Below are positions 1-7,147 of a stretch of DNA of 34,765 nt, piece by piece. Source of the DNA: a virus; IMG/VR virus record IMGVR_UViG_3300050343_000050, positions 1-34,765 of that record, one strand, 5' to 3'. Every line of letters starts with the position of its first letter. The stretch's first letter is position 1. The notes under the pieces are model-generated. The model was given only the letters and a program-made list of their open reading frames with translations. It was not told the DNA's origin and made no database searches. The position numbers and the translations under genes are program-made.

Positions 1-114
1 ACTACACAATTTAAATCTCCGTTCTACGCCATTATCTCCCTTCAGGTGGTATGCTAGTATCAAATGAATATTTGAGTCGCTTAAACGTGCTTAAATTGAG
101 TTTTGAATATCGGT
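1..114. repeat. Left copy of 114-bp terminal direct repeat
   Basis: These 114 bases are identical to 34652-34765. This is either the overlap left by assembling a circular or permuted molecule, or a true direct terminal repeat of the packaged DNA. It contains a perfect hairpin (TCAAAT, loop GAAT, ATTTGA) at 60-75 and two copies of GCTTAAA. No open reading frame of note is present. In the circular molecule it forms the 3' part of the gene-free region that starts at 34260. Confidence 0.95.
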
Positions 115-171
115 TTAATTTATTAGAGTACACCCCCATACAATACCAAGTAATTAAAAAAATAATCGCAT

Positions 172-205
172 AAAAAAAACCTATTACAAAATTAATTATA
201 ATAGG
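172..205 (-). terminator. Rho-independent terminator of the left operon
   Basis: On the minus strand CCTATTA and TAATAGG (199-205 and 180-186) form a 7-bp stem around a 12-nt loop, followed at once by eight T (172-179). It lies 24 bp after the last leftward gene (229-429), so it ends the transcript that starts near 1714. Bases 115-171 hold no gene. Confidence 0.8.
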
Positions 206-228
206 CTTAATTAATAGTATTAATAAAG

Positions 229-429
229 TTATTTGATACCAGTATAAAGATATTTTCTTGCTTGCTTTATAGTATCAAAATATTCAACCTCGTATAGTGA
301 TGCTACTTTATACACACTATGAATATAAGTAAGCGTTTTATTGTTTCTTGTTTGTGCATATCCGCAATGAAGCGCATAAGTTGTTAATTCATCTTTATGT
401 TTGTTACTTGTATATAGTTTGTTTTTCAT
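229..429 (-). CDS. Small hypothetical protein, left operon
   Basis: A 66-aa basic protein of unknown function and the last gene of the left operon. It has no membrane segment or cysteine motif; the C-terminal half (YEVEYFDTIKQARKYL) looks helical and aromatic-rich. It starts 3 bp after the stop of the upstream gene (433-636), as expected for translational coupling. Its place in a short operon with a host-type promoter suggests an early accessory protein, perhaps acting on the host, but that is inference. Confidence 0.6.
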   Translation of the reverse strand: MKNKLYTSNKHKDELTTYALHCGYAQTRNNKTLTYIHSVYKVASLYEVEYFDTIKQARKYLYTGIK

Positions 430-432
430 ATC

Positions 433-636
433 TTAAAAGGTTATACTATTAAATTGTTTTTTAATACAGCTAAGCGCTTTGAAATTAGTGTACTTATTTC
501 TATGCCTGTACAAATCGTTGGTTAAAATATAGCTTTCAATAGTAGTCTTATCTTTGTTTAATGAATAGCATATAAAGTCTTTATTTGTACTTACTAATTT
601 GAGTCTTAATTTAAAGTTTATTTTTAGTTTGAACAT
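433..636 (-). CDS. Small basic hypothetical protein, left operon
   Basis: A 67-aa protein rich in lysine and aromatic residues (MFKLKINFKLRLKLVS at the N terminus), not recognised. Its C terminus (FKALSCIKKQFNSITF) resembles that of the next gene (DTIKQARKYLYTGIK) in being a short basic helix, so the two may be distant paralogues, though I cannot align them firmly. It lies 11 bp after the gene at 648-1196. Confidence 0.55.
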   Translation of the reverse strand: MFKLKINFKLRLKLVSTNKDFICYSLNKDKTTIESYILTNDLYRHRNKYTNFKALSCIKKQFNSITF

Positions 637-647
637 TGTTATTATTT

Positions 648-1196
648 TTAAATATTATTGTATATAATTTCGTGAATATCTGCAGTAGTAAATTCTATCA
701 CCTCATCTCTATATTCTGATAATGTAAACCACTGGAATAAATATTCCAAAAATATACTACTTTCTTTTTTTACCTCGTTTATTCCCTCGTAAAATGAAGC
801 GAAGCCGTCTCTACTTTTGCTCGACTCGTTTACGTAATTAATAAAGCTATTATTATTTTCAAATTTATTTAATAATGTTAAGTAAATTTCAGGGCTTACA
901 ATAGCTTTAATTTTGTCAGTACTAAAATTGTAATACTTAGGGCTATAAAGACCGTCAAAAGTTATATAATTATTGTCAGTGAATAAATCGAATTCATCGT
1001 TAAACAATTCTAAAATACAGTCAAAAATATGTTTTGACAATTCTAAACGTAAATTAGTATAGTTTATATTTTCGGTTTCTTTTTCTGTTAAGTAACCCTC
1101 TGAAATTTCGCTTTCTAAAATACCATCTATAATTGAATCATAAATTGAGCAATAGAAACCCTCAAAAGGAATATAAAATTTTATTTCTTTATTCAT
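648..1196 (-). CDS. Hypothetical acidic protein, left operon
   Basis: A 182-aa acidic protein, the largest of the left operon, with no recognised domain. It is rich in Glu, Asp and aromatic residues, with helical stretches near residues 20-65 (YDSIIDGILESEISEGYLTE) and 130-180. The start overlaps the end of the upstream gene by 8 bp, supporting co-translation. No signal peptide or membrane segment is seen. Confidence 0.7.
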   Translation of the reverse strand: MNKEIKFYIPFEGFYCSIYDSIIDGILESEISEGYLTEKETENINYTNLRLELSKHIFDCILELFNDEFDLFTDNNYITFDGLYSPKYYNFSTDKIKAIVSPEIYLTLLNKFENNNSFINYVNESSKSRDGFASFYEGINEVKKESSIFLEYLFQWFTLSEYRDEVIEFTTADIHEIIYNNI

Positions 1197-1488
1197 TATC
1201 GTTATTTTTTAAATTATTAATTTTTATAAATTCATCACCCCAATTATCTATGTTGACAATATATTTATCTTTATGCGAAGCCCTGCAAACTATATTTGCC
1301 CCGTTAAATTTTAAAATATTTATTGCCTGCTGTAACATATTTCCAGTTTTATAGCAATAGCTAAAAATCTTCCTTTCTTTTTTATCAACATAATTGTCAG
1401 TTATTTTAATACGTGCGCCTCTGTAATTTGTTGGGCTTAAAAAAGTTACTTCAATAGCTCTGGTGTTTTTTATTTTATAGTGTTCCAT
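1189..1488 (-). CDS. Hypothetical protein, left operon
   Basis: A 99-aa protein of unknown function. The sequence looks like a mixed alpha/beta small domain, with beta-like stretches at AIEVTFLSP and GARIKITDNYV followed by a helix (GNMLQQAINILKF). It begins one base after the stop of the 37-aa gene and overlaps the 182-aa gene by 8 bp. The + strand frame over the same region is a shadow. Confidence 0.65.
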   Translation of the reverse strand: MEHYKIKNTRAIEVTFLSPTNYRGARIKITDNYVDKKERKIFSYCYKTGNMLQQAINILKFNGANIVCRASHKDKYIVNIDNWGDEFIKINNLKNNDNE

Positions 1489-1489
1489 A

Positions 1490-1603
1490 TTATTTATTTT
1501 TTTGTTGTTTAATTTCCTTTTTTAACTTGTTAACTAAGTGCAACAGGTATAAATTGTCTGTTGCGGTTGCAAGGTCTTTAATTTGTTTTATTGTTTGTTT
1601 CAT
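1490..1603 (-). CDS. 37-aa small basic peptide
   Basis: The frame reads MKQTIKQIKDLATATDNLYL and continues to 37 aa, with a predicted amphipathic helix. It starts 3 bp after the stop of the 23-aa frame upstream and stops one base before the ATG of the 99-aa gene. Both small frames begin with MKQ, which suggests either a duplicated leader-like peptide or chance. The tight packing supports translation; the function is unknown. Confidence 0.5.
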   Translation of the reverse strand: MKQTIKQIKDLATATDNLYLLHLVNKLKKEIKQQKNK

Positions 1604-1606
1604 AAT

Positions 1607-1678
1607 TTATCGTTTTATAGTGTGAATTGCTATTGCTATTTTTTTAATTTCCTTAATTACTTTTTTAATTTGTTTCAT
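1607..1678 (-). CDS. 23-aa lysine-rich leader-like peptide
   Basis: The frame MKQIKKVIKEIKKIAIAIHT continues to 23 aa and is the first ATG frame after the promoter at 1721-1750 (predicted start near 1714, leader about 36 nt). It is strongly basic and amphipathic. It could be a small DNA- or RNA-binding peptide, a leader peptide, or non-coding. Its spacing to the next frame is only 3 bp. Confidence 0.4.
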   Translation of the reverse strand: MKQIKKVIKEIKKIAIAIHTIKR

Positions 1679-1720
1679 TGTTTTGCGTTTTAAAAATTAG
1701 ATTAGTTTCTAACTATGCAA

Positions 1721-1750
1721 CAAATCTACAAAAATTAATTTAATAAACAA
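1721..1750 (-). promoter_or_regulatory. Bacteroidota-type promoter of the left operon
   Basis: On the minus strand TTG (1750-1748), 19 bases and TAGATTTG (1728-1721) match the flavobacterial consensus TTG-N19-TAnnTTTG. It precedes the first small frame by about 45 bp and lies downstream of the terminator at 2087-2118, so it gives the left operon its own transcript. Confidence 0.75.
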
Positions 1751-1974
1751 CAAAAATAAAAAAAAATGTAACAAAAATAAATTTCAATGCTTTACCAATA
1801 TATTACTATGGTATAAATTTGTAGTATAATTTTAACAATTGAACACGTGCATACGTCTACAAAAAATAAATCATATAAAAAAATAATATCGTTGTTTATA
1901 ATGAATCTAAATAAGCTATTTTTAACGAGTCTAAATAATAATAAGCTATCAAGAATCATTCTAAATAACAAAAC
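1751..1974. other. AT-rich non-coding segment with short direct repeats
   Basis: There is no convincing gene here. TCTAAATAA occurs three times, at 1906, 1930 and 1960, and the first two are each followed by AAGCTAT (1913 and 1943). Together with the iteron array that starts at 1975 this looks like a protein-binding or replication region. Frames on both strands are open only because the DNA is AT-rich and repetitive. Confidence 0.55.
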
Positions 1975-2129
1975 ATACCCCCTCATATTAAACATACCCC
2001 CTCATATTAAACATAGGGTATCATATTAAACACCCCTCCATATTAAACGCACCCAATTATATTAAACACACCCCATTATATTAAACAAAAAAAGGGAGAC
2101 AAAATTAATTATCCCCCTTCATATTAAAT
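1975..2129. repeat. Array of seven 19-bp iteron-like units
   Basis: Unit ATACCCCCTCATATTAAAC occurs twice without change (1975-1993, 1994-2012). Degenerate copies follow at 2013-2031, 2032-2048 (17 bp), 2049-2067 and 2068-2086, and a seventh at 2111-2129 lies after a 24-bp insertion. The TATTAAAC end is the most constant part, and the C-rich half varies. The regular pitch, no spacers and a position beside the terminase gene suggest a replication origin, a packaging site, or an operator array. The last unit also forms one arm of the terminator at 2087-2118. Confidence 0.85.
2087..2118 (-). terminator. Terminator after the terminase gene
   Basis: On the minus strand AGGGGGA (2118-2112) pairs with TCTCCCT (2099-2093) in a 7-bp stem containing one G-T pair. 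The loop is 12 nt and a run of seven T follows (2093-2087). It sits 21 bp after the terminase stop and overlaps the seventh iteron unit, so transcription may affect whatever binds the array. Confidence 0.75.
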
Positions 2130-2138
2130 ATTTTATTT

Positions 2139-3350
2139 TTATCTTATAACATAAACTCCAGAGTTTACTCCTTGTACTAAATACATTAATCCGTATCTAA
2201 TAGCATCTATAAAGTGATTAAACTTATCTATTGGAGCTTCTCCCTTATCTTTCCATACATAATTGTTTAGCTCTCTTATTATGCCGTGAGAACCTCTATC
2301 AACTATTATCTCATAATCCTGCATAAGTGCTATACCTGATAATATACTACCTTTCTTCTTTATTGTAGGCTTTATATTAAGACCCAATGTTTTCATCTCT
2401 GATATTAAACGTGGTTCACTATTATCACAAATAATTAAATCCATACCACACTCTCTTTTATTCATACCTGCTATCTCAGATGTGTTTAGATTAGGTTTTC
2501 CGTAGATTTCCTTAACCCAAACCTTTCTTGCGTTCTTATCTACCGAAATCTTCACAAGTGTCGTTAAATCGGCTGAAAATCCAAAATCCTGCCCATAGCA
2601 AGTAAGTTCTGTAGGGATAAAGTCTCCTACTCTCCATTTTCTTATAATAGTACCTTCTGCTTTCTCAAGCCAACCTCCTAATATTTGGTGTTGATACTTA
2701 TCTGGTCTCTTACGTTTCATTTCATATATCCTACCTAAGAATGATTCAGATAAGTTTGTCTTATTATCTTTGTAAGTTGTATGAACATAAGTAACATCTC
2801 CTTTAACCATATTAGATGCTGCCAATACGTTTTCATTTTGGAAAAACCTCTGATATATCCAATGCTCTTTAGTTGTTGGATTAAGTATAAGAATAACTCT
2901 GTTCTGTTTAGTCTGTGAACGTATAGAGAAATCAATCTTATCAAAAACACTTTCATCTACAAGTTCTTCTGCTTCATCAACTACAAATGTAGTTATACCA
3001 TTTAAGGATTTAAGTGCTGCAGTCTGATTACCTGATGATGTTCTAATACCTTTAAATATAATAGAACTACCTGTCTTGAGGTTCATAATCTCATCTTTAG
3101 TTATCCTAAAGTCATCGTGGACTCCCATTAAGTTAATCTTCTCAATAAATTCAGGAATAATAGATGTATGTGCTGAAATCATCGTATAACGAGAGAACAG
3201 TATCTTATGTCCTGATTCATAAGTTAAGTTAAGTAAGAATACATTTATACCAAATGACTTACCACTACCCCTACCTCCTGTAACAACAAAATACCTACTC
3301 TCATTCTTGAAAATAGGTATATATTTCTCGTGTATATTTATATTATTCAT
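2139..3350 (-). CDS. terL: Terminase large subunit
   Basis: This is the ATP-driven DNA packaging motor with a headful or end-cutting nuclease, acting at the portal. The 403-aa protein has Walker A GGRGSGKS at residues 25-32, a Walker B-like VVDEAEE near residue 120, and a C-terminal RNase H-like nuclease with acidic residues in GQDFGFSADLT, in LIICDNSEPR and in the last region (FNHFIDAIRYGL). The length is normal for the Terminase_3/6 group. It overlaps the putative small subunit gene by 8 bp and is followed by a strong terminator. It is far from the portal gene (19538-21304), but shares the late promoter motif through the upstream gene. Confidence 0.93.
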   Translation of the reverse strand: MNNINIHEKYIPIFKNESRYFVVTGGRGSGKSFGINVFLLNLTYESGHKILFSRYTMISAHTSIIPEFIEKINLMGVHDDFRITKDEIMNLKTGSSIIFKGIRTSSGNQTAALKSLNGITTFVVDEAEELVDESVFDKIDFSIRSQTKQNRVILILNPTTKEHWIYQRFFQNENVLAASNMVKGDVTYVHTTYKDNKTNLSESFLGRIYEMKRKRPDKYQHQILGGWLEKAEGTIIRKWRVGDFIPTELTCYGQDFGFSADLTTLVKISVDKNARKVWVKEIYGKPNLNTSEIAGMNKRECGMDLIICDNSEPRLISEMKTLGLNIKPTIKKKGSILSGIALMQDYEIIVDRGSHGIIRELNNYVWKDKGEAPIDKFNHFIDAIRYGLMYLVQGVNSGVYVIR

Positions 3351-3729
3351 CTTTTGGTGTTACGTCTATAATCTTATCTTTAATCTTCTTACCTTCAACG
3401 CTATCTCCAAAGAAATTAATAGTAGGTGCTTGAACTTTATTAGAAACCTCTTCTTTATCATCTCCATAAGCAAAATCCATAAGTAATTTCATATGATTAT
3501 AGCTACCTTCCTCTGCTTTCTTAGCTAAACTCTCAAAAGCATTTACTTCGCTCCCAAATACGTTCTTAATAGCCTTTTTAGCATATTGTTTCTTACGATT
3601 CTTCTTAGCAGTATTCATTGCAGGTTTATTAGACCTCTCTTTATCTGGTACAGGTAGCTTGGAAATAGATTTCTTTCTACTATTCCCTTTTCTACCATCT
3701 GTTGGCTTAATCTCTTGTGAATTACTCAT
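3343..3729 (-). CDS. Putative terminase small subunit
   Basis: A 128-aa protein that would bind the packaging start site and hand DNA to the large subunit. The N-terminal half is very basic (SRKKSISKLPVPDKERSN, then KKNRKKQYAKKAIKNVFG) and the middle is helical (SLAKKAEEGSYNHMKLLMDF). I infer the role from its place directly upstream of terL with an 8-bp overlap and from a general likeness to small proteins in that position in other Bacteroidota phages. The start ATG lies at the very end of the late promoter motif, so its mRNA may have almost no leader. Confidence 0.6.
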   Translation of the reverse strand: MSNSQEIKPTDGRKGNSRKKSISKLPVPDKERSNKPAMNTAKKNRKKQYAKKAIKNVFGSEVNAFESLAKKAEEGSYNHMKLLMDFAYGDDKEEVSNKVQAPTINFFGDSVEGKKIKDKIIDVTPKDE

Positions 3730-3759
3730 ATTATGATAACTAAATTATTGTTATTTTGT
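3728..3759 (-). promoter_or_regulatory. Putative late promoter before the terminase genes
   Basis: On the minus strand ACA (3759-3757) is followed by AGTTATCATAATAT (3741-3728). The first A of the second element lies 18 bases after the first A of ACA. The element ends inside the start ATG of the small terminase gene. It is one of seven copies of the same two-part motif in this genome. Confidence 0.65.
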
Positions 3760-3762
3760 TTT

Positions 3763-4080
3763 TTACCTATAATAATAATAATTTCCTTGCTCGTTACGTT
3801 CTGCTTCATAATAGTTCTTAGTAAGTTCTATTTCGTAATGCAGTAGTCCAGATAGGTAGCCACAGATAAAAGTAACATCTGCATTTGACAACTCATAATC
3901 CTCCTCATCTTTCATAACATCTGTATTTAACACATCGTTTATGTCTAAACTTAAATCTATTAAGTAATCATCTTCTTGATAGTATAATAAAATCTCATCA
4001 GGAAGTGGGTGCATAGAATTACTGTTACTTGAGTATTCTGGTCTTATTGATAATATCCTATTCTTTAGTTCTTCTGTCAT
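3763..4080 (-). CDS. Hypothetical acidic protein upstream of the terminase genes
   Basis: A 105-aa acidic protein rich in Glu, Asp and Tyr, ending in a run of tyrosines (NYYYYR). The middle (DYELSNADVTFICGYLSGLLHYEIE) looks helical. No family is recognised. Its C-terminal end overlaps or touches the upstream element of the late promoter at 3728-3759. It belongs to the leftward run of small genes after the methyltransferase. Confidence 0.65.
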   Translation of the reverse strand: MTEELKNRILSIRPEYSSNSNSMHPLPDEILLYYQEDDYLIDLSLDINDVLNTDVMKDEEDYELSNADVTFICGYLSGLLHYEIELTKNYYEAERNEQGNYYYYR

Positions 4081-4085
4081 AACTT

Positions 4086-4217
4086 CTATTTAATAAATTC
4101 TTGGTTTCTTAATACTTCTTCAATAGCATTTATAAGGTCATACTTTTGACCGAATGTAATACCACCATTGTAAAAATCTGTATCAATCTTTTGTAGTGTT
4201 TCTATTATTTCTTTCAT
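4086..4217 (-). CDS. 43-aa hypothetical protein
   Basis: The frame begins MKEIIETLQKIDTDFYNGGI and runs 43 aa to a TAG, filling the gap between the methyltransferase and the 105-aa gene. It is helical with a glycine turn (YNGGITFGQKYDLINAIEEV). It starts 12 bp after the methyltransferase stop and ends 5 bp before the next start. The function is unknown. Confidence 0.6.
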   Translation of the reverse strand: MKEIIETLQKIDTDFYNGGITFGQKYDLINAIEEVLRNQEFIK

Positions 4218-4229
4218 TGTTATAATTAT

Positions 4230-4991
4230 TTAAAACATTGTTAATTGTGATGTAAATGGTTTTATTCTTTTTTCAGCGTAATCACATTGCTCTTTACTTA
4301 TCTCGCTACCCAAATAACTATGACCATCAATTACACAAGCAACAGCAGTAGTTCCAGTTCCCATAAATGGGTCGTAAATTAAACTATTGTCTTTTGCGTA
4401 AGTAGATATTAATTTTCTAACAAACTCAGTACTAAAAGTAGCTTTGTTTAAATCAGTAGAGGCATCATTGTTTTTAGCAGTTATAAAATTAAATACATTT
4501 TCATAAATAGATTGACCTGTTTCCCTTTTACTTAACTCTTTTTTATTACAGTTAAAAGTGTGAAACTCATCTTTCCTACAAAATACATAAACATACTCAA
4601 CTATTCTTGTCATTTTGTTATGAGATACATTGTTAGGTGTAGCGGAGTTTTTCTTCCACACGATAATATCTGCTAAAGTAAAATTACTTCTCCTAATAAT
4701 ATCAGCTACAACTAAACTCATTAAAGTAGTGTTCTCTGTTCCGTAACTCATATTATAAAGAACAATTCCATCTTTTTTTAACACCTTATTAAATCCTTTA
4801 AATATTTGTAAAGTCCAATCAATATACTCTTCATTACTCATACCATCTTTATACAAGTCATAACCTCTATCTGTTGAATTAGGTCTTATTATATTATATG
4901 GTGGAGAGGTAACAACTAAATCAATAGACTTAGACTCCATTCTATCCATAGTATCTATATTCTTTTCGTTGTATATCTTATTCATAAGCAC
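4230..4991 (-). CDS. Type II-like DNA methyltransferase, beta class
   Basis: Transfers methyl groups from S-adenosylmethionine to DNA, either adenine-N6 or cytosine-N4. The 253-aa protein has catalytic motif IV TSPPYN at residues 28-33 ahead of the AdoMet-binding motif DPFMGTGTT near 207-215, the order of the beta class. TSPPY is common in N4-cytosine enzymes but also occurs in N6-adenine ones, so the base is open. No restriction enzyme gene is adjacent, so it is probably an orphan that protects phage DNA or marks it. ATG at 4991 or 4985 could be the start. It overlaps the 91-aa gene by 14 bp. Confidence 0.88.
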   Translation of the reverse strand: MLMNKIYNEKNIDTMDRMESKSIDLVVTSPPYNIIRPNSTDRGYDLYKDGMSNEEYIDWTLQIFKGFNKVLKKDGIVLYNMSYGTENTTLMSLVVADIIRRSNFTLADIIVWKKNSATPNNVSHNKMTRIVEYVYVFCRKDEFHTFNCNKKELSKRETGQSIYENVFNFITAKNNDASTDLNKATFSTEFVRKLISTYAKDNSLIYDPFMGTGTTAVACVIDGHSYLGSEISKEQCDYAEKRIKPFTSQLTMF

Positions 4992-5253
4992 CTGTTATTT
5001 TATTTCTAACTTCATCACTACACTTTACTTCTGTAAATTCTTTTGATTGATTTTCAAAACCTAATCTTGATATAATATTTATATTTACAATCTCAACTGG
5101 CTCTGAAATGTTTAGTTTAGATAACACCTTTTTATTGTAAAACATATTACCATCATTTTTGTAAACCAATTTATTTAGTTCATAGGTTTTGTTTTTGTAA
5201 CTTATTGTTAAATCACAGAACACTATTTCCTTTAAACTTACATCATTATTCAT
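4978..5253 (-). CDS. Hypothetical protein between ParB-like and methyltransferase genes
   Basis: A 91-aa protein without a recognised domain. It has alternating hydrophobic residues (EIVFCDLTISYKNKTYELNKLVY) that suggest beta strands. It starts 3 bp after the ParB-like stop and overlaps the methyltransferase start by 14 bp, so the three genes are probably co-translated and may act together. Confidence 0.65.
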   Translation of the reverse strand: MNNDVSLKEIVFCDLTISYKNKTYELNKLVYKNDGNMFYNKKVLSKLNISEPVEIVNINIISRLGFENQSKEFTEVKCSDEVRNKITGAYE

Positions 5254-5256
5254 ATT

Positions 5257-6009
5257 TTAATTATTTTTTATATTATTGTACATAGTTATCTTGCTTTGTA
5301 TGTGCTTTTTAAATTCAGTTATAGATGTTAGTTTAGGGTGATTAATTGAAGCCATATCGTCATATTCTGATATTATATAATCCATAACATTATAATCTAC
5401 ATCTTCTTTACTGTAAGCAATAGCAATCAACTCTCTAATTGAAAACGCCTGTATCTTAGATTTTGTGTATTTTAGTACTAAATTAGATAATTTTTCAAGT
5501 AAATAGTAAGCTAATTCTTCATTTTTAATATTAGCGTTACCCTTCTTAAATCTTGAAGCACTAAATTGACCAAAAAAACAATTAATAATATTACCTACAG
5601 ATAACATTTTATTATGTCTTAAATAAGCCTCATAAACAATACTGTACTCTTCGTTTTCTTTAGCAAATGCTTTCAAGTAATCAGCATTAGTCCAAGCCTT
5701 ATTTCCATTGTTTAAACTTATAATTGAGTTCAAATGTTTTGATTTATTAGCAGTATCAACCCATTCAATTATATAAGCTGGTATTGTTTTCTGTTTTAAA
5801 AGTTTAGCAGATTCTATTCTGTGATGCCCTTCTATAACATCTCCTTTTGAAGATACAACAATAGGCATCATCCAACCATAATCATTTAATTTTGATTTAA
5901 AGTTTTCTGCGTGTTTAATAACAGTGTCTCTATTTACTGTTGCCATCTTTAATTCACTTATTGGATAATAAGCATTGTAATCTCCTCTTTTAATTTCTTG
6001 ATTAATCAT
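5257..6009 (-). CDS. ParB/Srx-like nuclease-domain protein
   Basis: A 250-aa protein with an N-terminal ParB/Sulfiredoxin-like domain: the conserved core GDVIEGHHRIESAKLL lies near residues 55-71, preceded by a strand PIVVSSK. The C-terminal half is helical. ParB-like domains in phages are often next to DNA methyltransferases and bind or nick DNA; here it is the first gene of that small group. It follows the promoter-like box at 6051. A role in DNA partition is unlikely since no ParA is seen. Confidence 0.8.
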   Translation of the reverse strand: MINQEIKRGDYNAYYPISELKMATVNRDTVIKHAENFKSKLNDYGWMMPIVVSSKGDVIEGHHRIESAKLLKQKTIPAYIIEWVDTANKSKHLNSIISLNNGNKAWTNADYLKAFAKENEEYSIVYEAYLRHNKMLSVGNIINCFFGQFSASRFKKGNANIKNEELAYYLLEKLSNLVLKYTKSKIQAFSIRELIAIAYSKEDVDYNVMDYIISEYDDMASINHPKLTSITEFKKHIQSKITMYNNIKNN

Positions 6010-6050
6010 TTTGTTTTGTTTTTAATTATTAATATTATTTTGTTATGAGA

Positions 6051-6058
6051 CAAATCTA
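6051..6058 (-). promoter_or_regulatory. Probable Bacteroidota-type promoter -7 box
   Basis: The minus strand reads TAGATTTG, a full match to TAnnTTTG, 41 bp upstream of the ParB-like start and 64 bp after the terminator at 6122-6145. There is no clear TTG at the expected -33 distance, so this is weaker than the promoter at 8012. It would drive the ParB-like and methyltransferase genes. Confidence 0.5.
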
Positions 6059-6121
6059 CAATAGTTTTTTGGATTAGAAATACTTTTTAACAAATTTTAA
6101 CATTTCTTTAACACTTAAACT

Positions 6122-6145
6122 AAAAAAGGAAGCTAATTAGCCTCC
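6122..6145 (-). terminator. Terminator overlapping the stop of the DUF3310 gene
   Basis: On the minus strand the stem GGA-GCT pairs with AGC-TCC around loop AATT with one mismatch, followed by six T (6127-6122). The TAG stop of 6133-6336 lies inside the hairpin, so a ribosome finishing that gene would hinder folding and may weaken termination. Confidence 0.6.
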
Positions 6146-6336
6146 CTTAATAATTCTATCTCTCTATTGAGATAATCTTGTGCCTTAATAAGGTCAAGCA
6201 GTTCATCGTTTTTCTTTCCTGCTCTTGCAATATACTTAATTATATTACCTCTACAGAAATTCAAGTCATAATCTCTAATAACATCTATAATGTCATAATC
6301 TTTGCCATTTTCGTAATGTGTTTGTGTACCTCTCAT
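6133..6336 (-). CDS. DUF3310-like protein
   Basis: A 67-aa protein that matches the small phage DUF3310 family by pattern: an N-terminal HY, then YDIIDVIRDYDLNF, GNIIKYIARAGKK, and DLIKAQDYLNREI. The family is common in phage nucleotide-metabolism or replication clusters but its exact role is not settled. Here it lies between the DnaA-like gene and a terminator that overlaps its stop. Confidence 0.8.
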   Translation of the reverse strand: MRGTQTHYENGKDYDIIDVIRDYDLNFCRGNIIKYIARAGKKNDELLDLIKAQDYLNREIELLREAN

Positions 6337-6354
6337 AATTTATTTATTAATAAG

Positions 6355-6894
6355 TTAATGTAATTCTAATATAGACTCCCCTTCTATTATTTGACATTCA
6401 TCTTTACTCTTCCAAGACCAAGATTTAACCCTCATAGTAATAAGTTCACGTATCTCATCTCTTCTATCCTCTGGAATAGTGTCTATAAGCAATTCTAAGC
6501 TATCTTTACCTATTTTTAATGAGTTTATATGTAAATTACGTTTAGATTCCTTTAAAGCTCTCTTTTGAGTCTGTTCTATTGTAAAAAACTCTTCAGCCTT
6601 ATCATTAAAGTAAACATTATAAAAATCTCTGAATGATGGGTATGTTTTATAGTAAATACCTATTTTTTGTAGTGCTTGAAATATAGATGCTCTATTTCTT
6701 TTTACACCTCTTGATTTAAACCATTCTGCAATCATTCTATCATTCATATAATTAACATCTCTTAAAATTTTATAGAATAATGTTCTTGTAATCATTATTT
6801 CAGTCTTTCTTGAGTTAGTATTTAAGTCAATACCTGTTAATACTTCAAAATCTCTTGCTAATTCATCTGCTGTTTCTTTCTTGTAATCTATCAT
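6355..6894 (-). CDS. DnaA domain IV-like DNA-binding protein
   Basis: A 179-aa protein. Residues about 28-85 (from SRKTEIMITRTLFYKILRDV to RNRASIFQALQKIG) follow the pattern of the DnaA C-terminal origin-binding domain: an Arg-rich helix, a leucine-rich helix, then a helix-turn-helix ending in R-N-R-A-S-I-x-x-A-x-x-K-I in place of R-D-H-S/T-T-V-x-x-A-x-x-K-I. There is no AAA+ ATPase part. The rest is helical and unrecognised. I infer an origin-binding or regulatory role, perhaps at the repeat region 1906-2129. The call rests on pattern likeness only. Confidence 0.55.
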   Translation of the reverse strand: MIDYKKETADELARDFEVLTGIDLNTNSRKTEIMITRTLFYKILRDVNYMNDRMIAEWFKSRGVKRNRASIFQALQKIGIYYKTYPSFRDFYNVYFNDKAEEFFTIEQTQKRALKESKRNLHINSLKIGKDSLELLIDTIPEDRRDEIRELITMRVKSWSWKSKDECQIIEGESILELH

Positions 6895-6904
6895 CTTTTT
6901 TGTT

Positions 6905-7147
6905 TTAATTTAATTTATTATTTTCTTTTATTTCTTCTATTTTAAGTAATACTTTAGTAAAACTATTGGTTTGATACCAATCTAAAGCCTTTTTTATACC
7001 AGCACAAGCCAAGTATAACTCTTGTTCTTCGTAATATTCTAAAATGTCTTCTAAAATGTATTTAGGTAACCCTTCTTGAATCTCAAGTATTGCATTTGAG
7101 AAGTACGATTCAACAACATTCTTATCTTCATCGCTTAATGTTCTCAT
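6905..7147 (-). CDS. Hypothetical acidic helical protein
   Basis: An 80-aa acidic, helical protein of unknown function with many Glu, Tyr and Leu residues (ILEDILEYYEEQELYLACAG). It overlaps the 3' end of the exonuclease gene by 20 bp and precedes the DnaA-like gene by 10 bp, which places it in the replication operon. Confidence 0.65.
   Translation of the reverse strand: MRTLSDEDKNVVESYFSNAILEIQEGLPKYILEDILEYYEEQELYLACAGIKKALDWYQTNSFTKVLLKIEEIKENNKLN

Noticed and set aside
1792-2029. Open frames on both strands in the repeat region (67 aa on minus, 60 aa on plus)
   Set aside because: Both run through the repeats, have very skewed composition and no matching start context; they are open because of AT-rich repetitive DNA.
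1975-2129. The 19-bp array as a CRISPR array
   Set aside because: Units are contiguous without unique spacers and no cas genes are present.
2735-2956. A 73-aa minus-strand frame inside the terminase gene
   Set aside because: It is an alternative frame of terL with no start signal and improbable composition.
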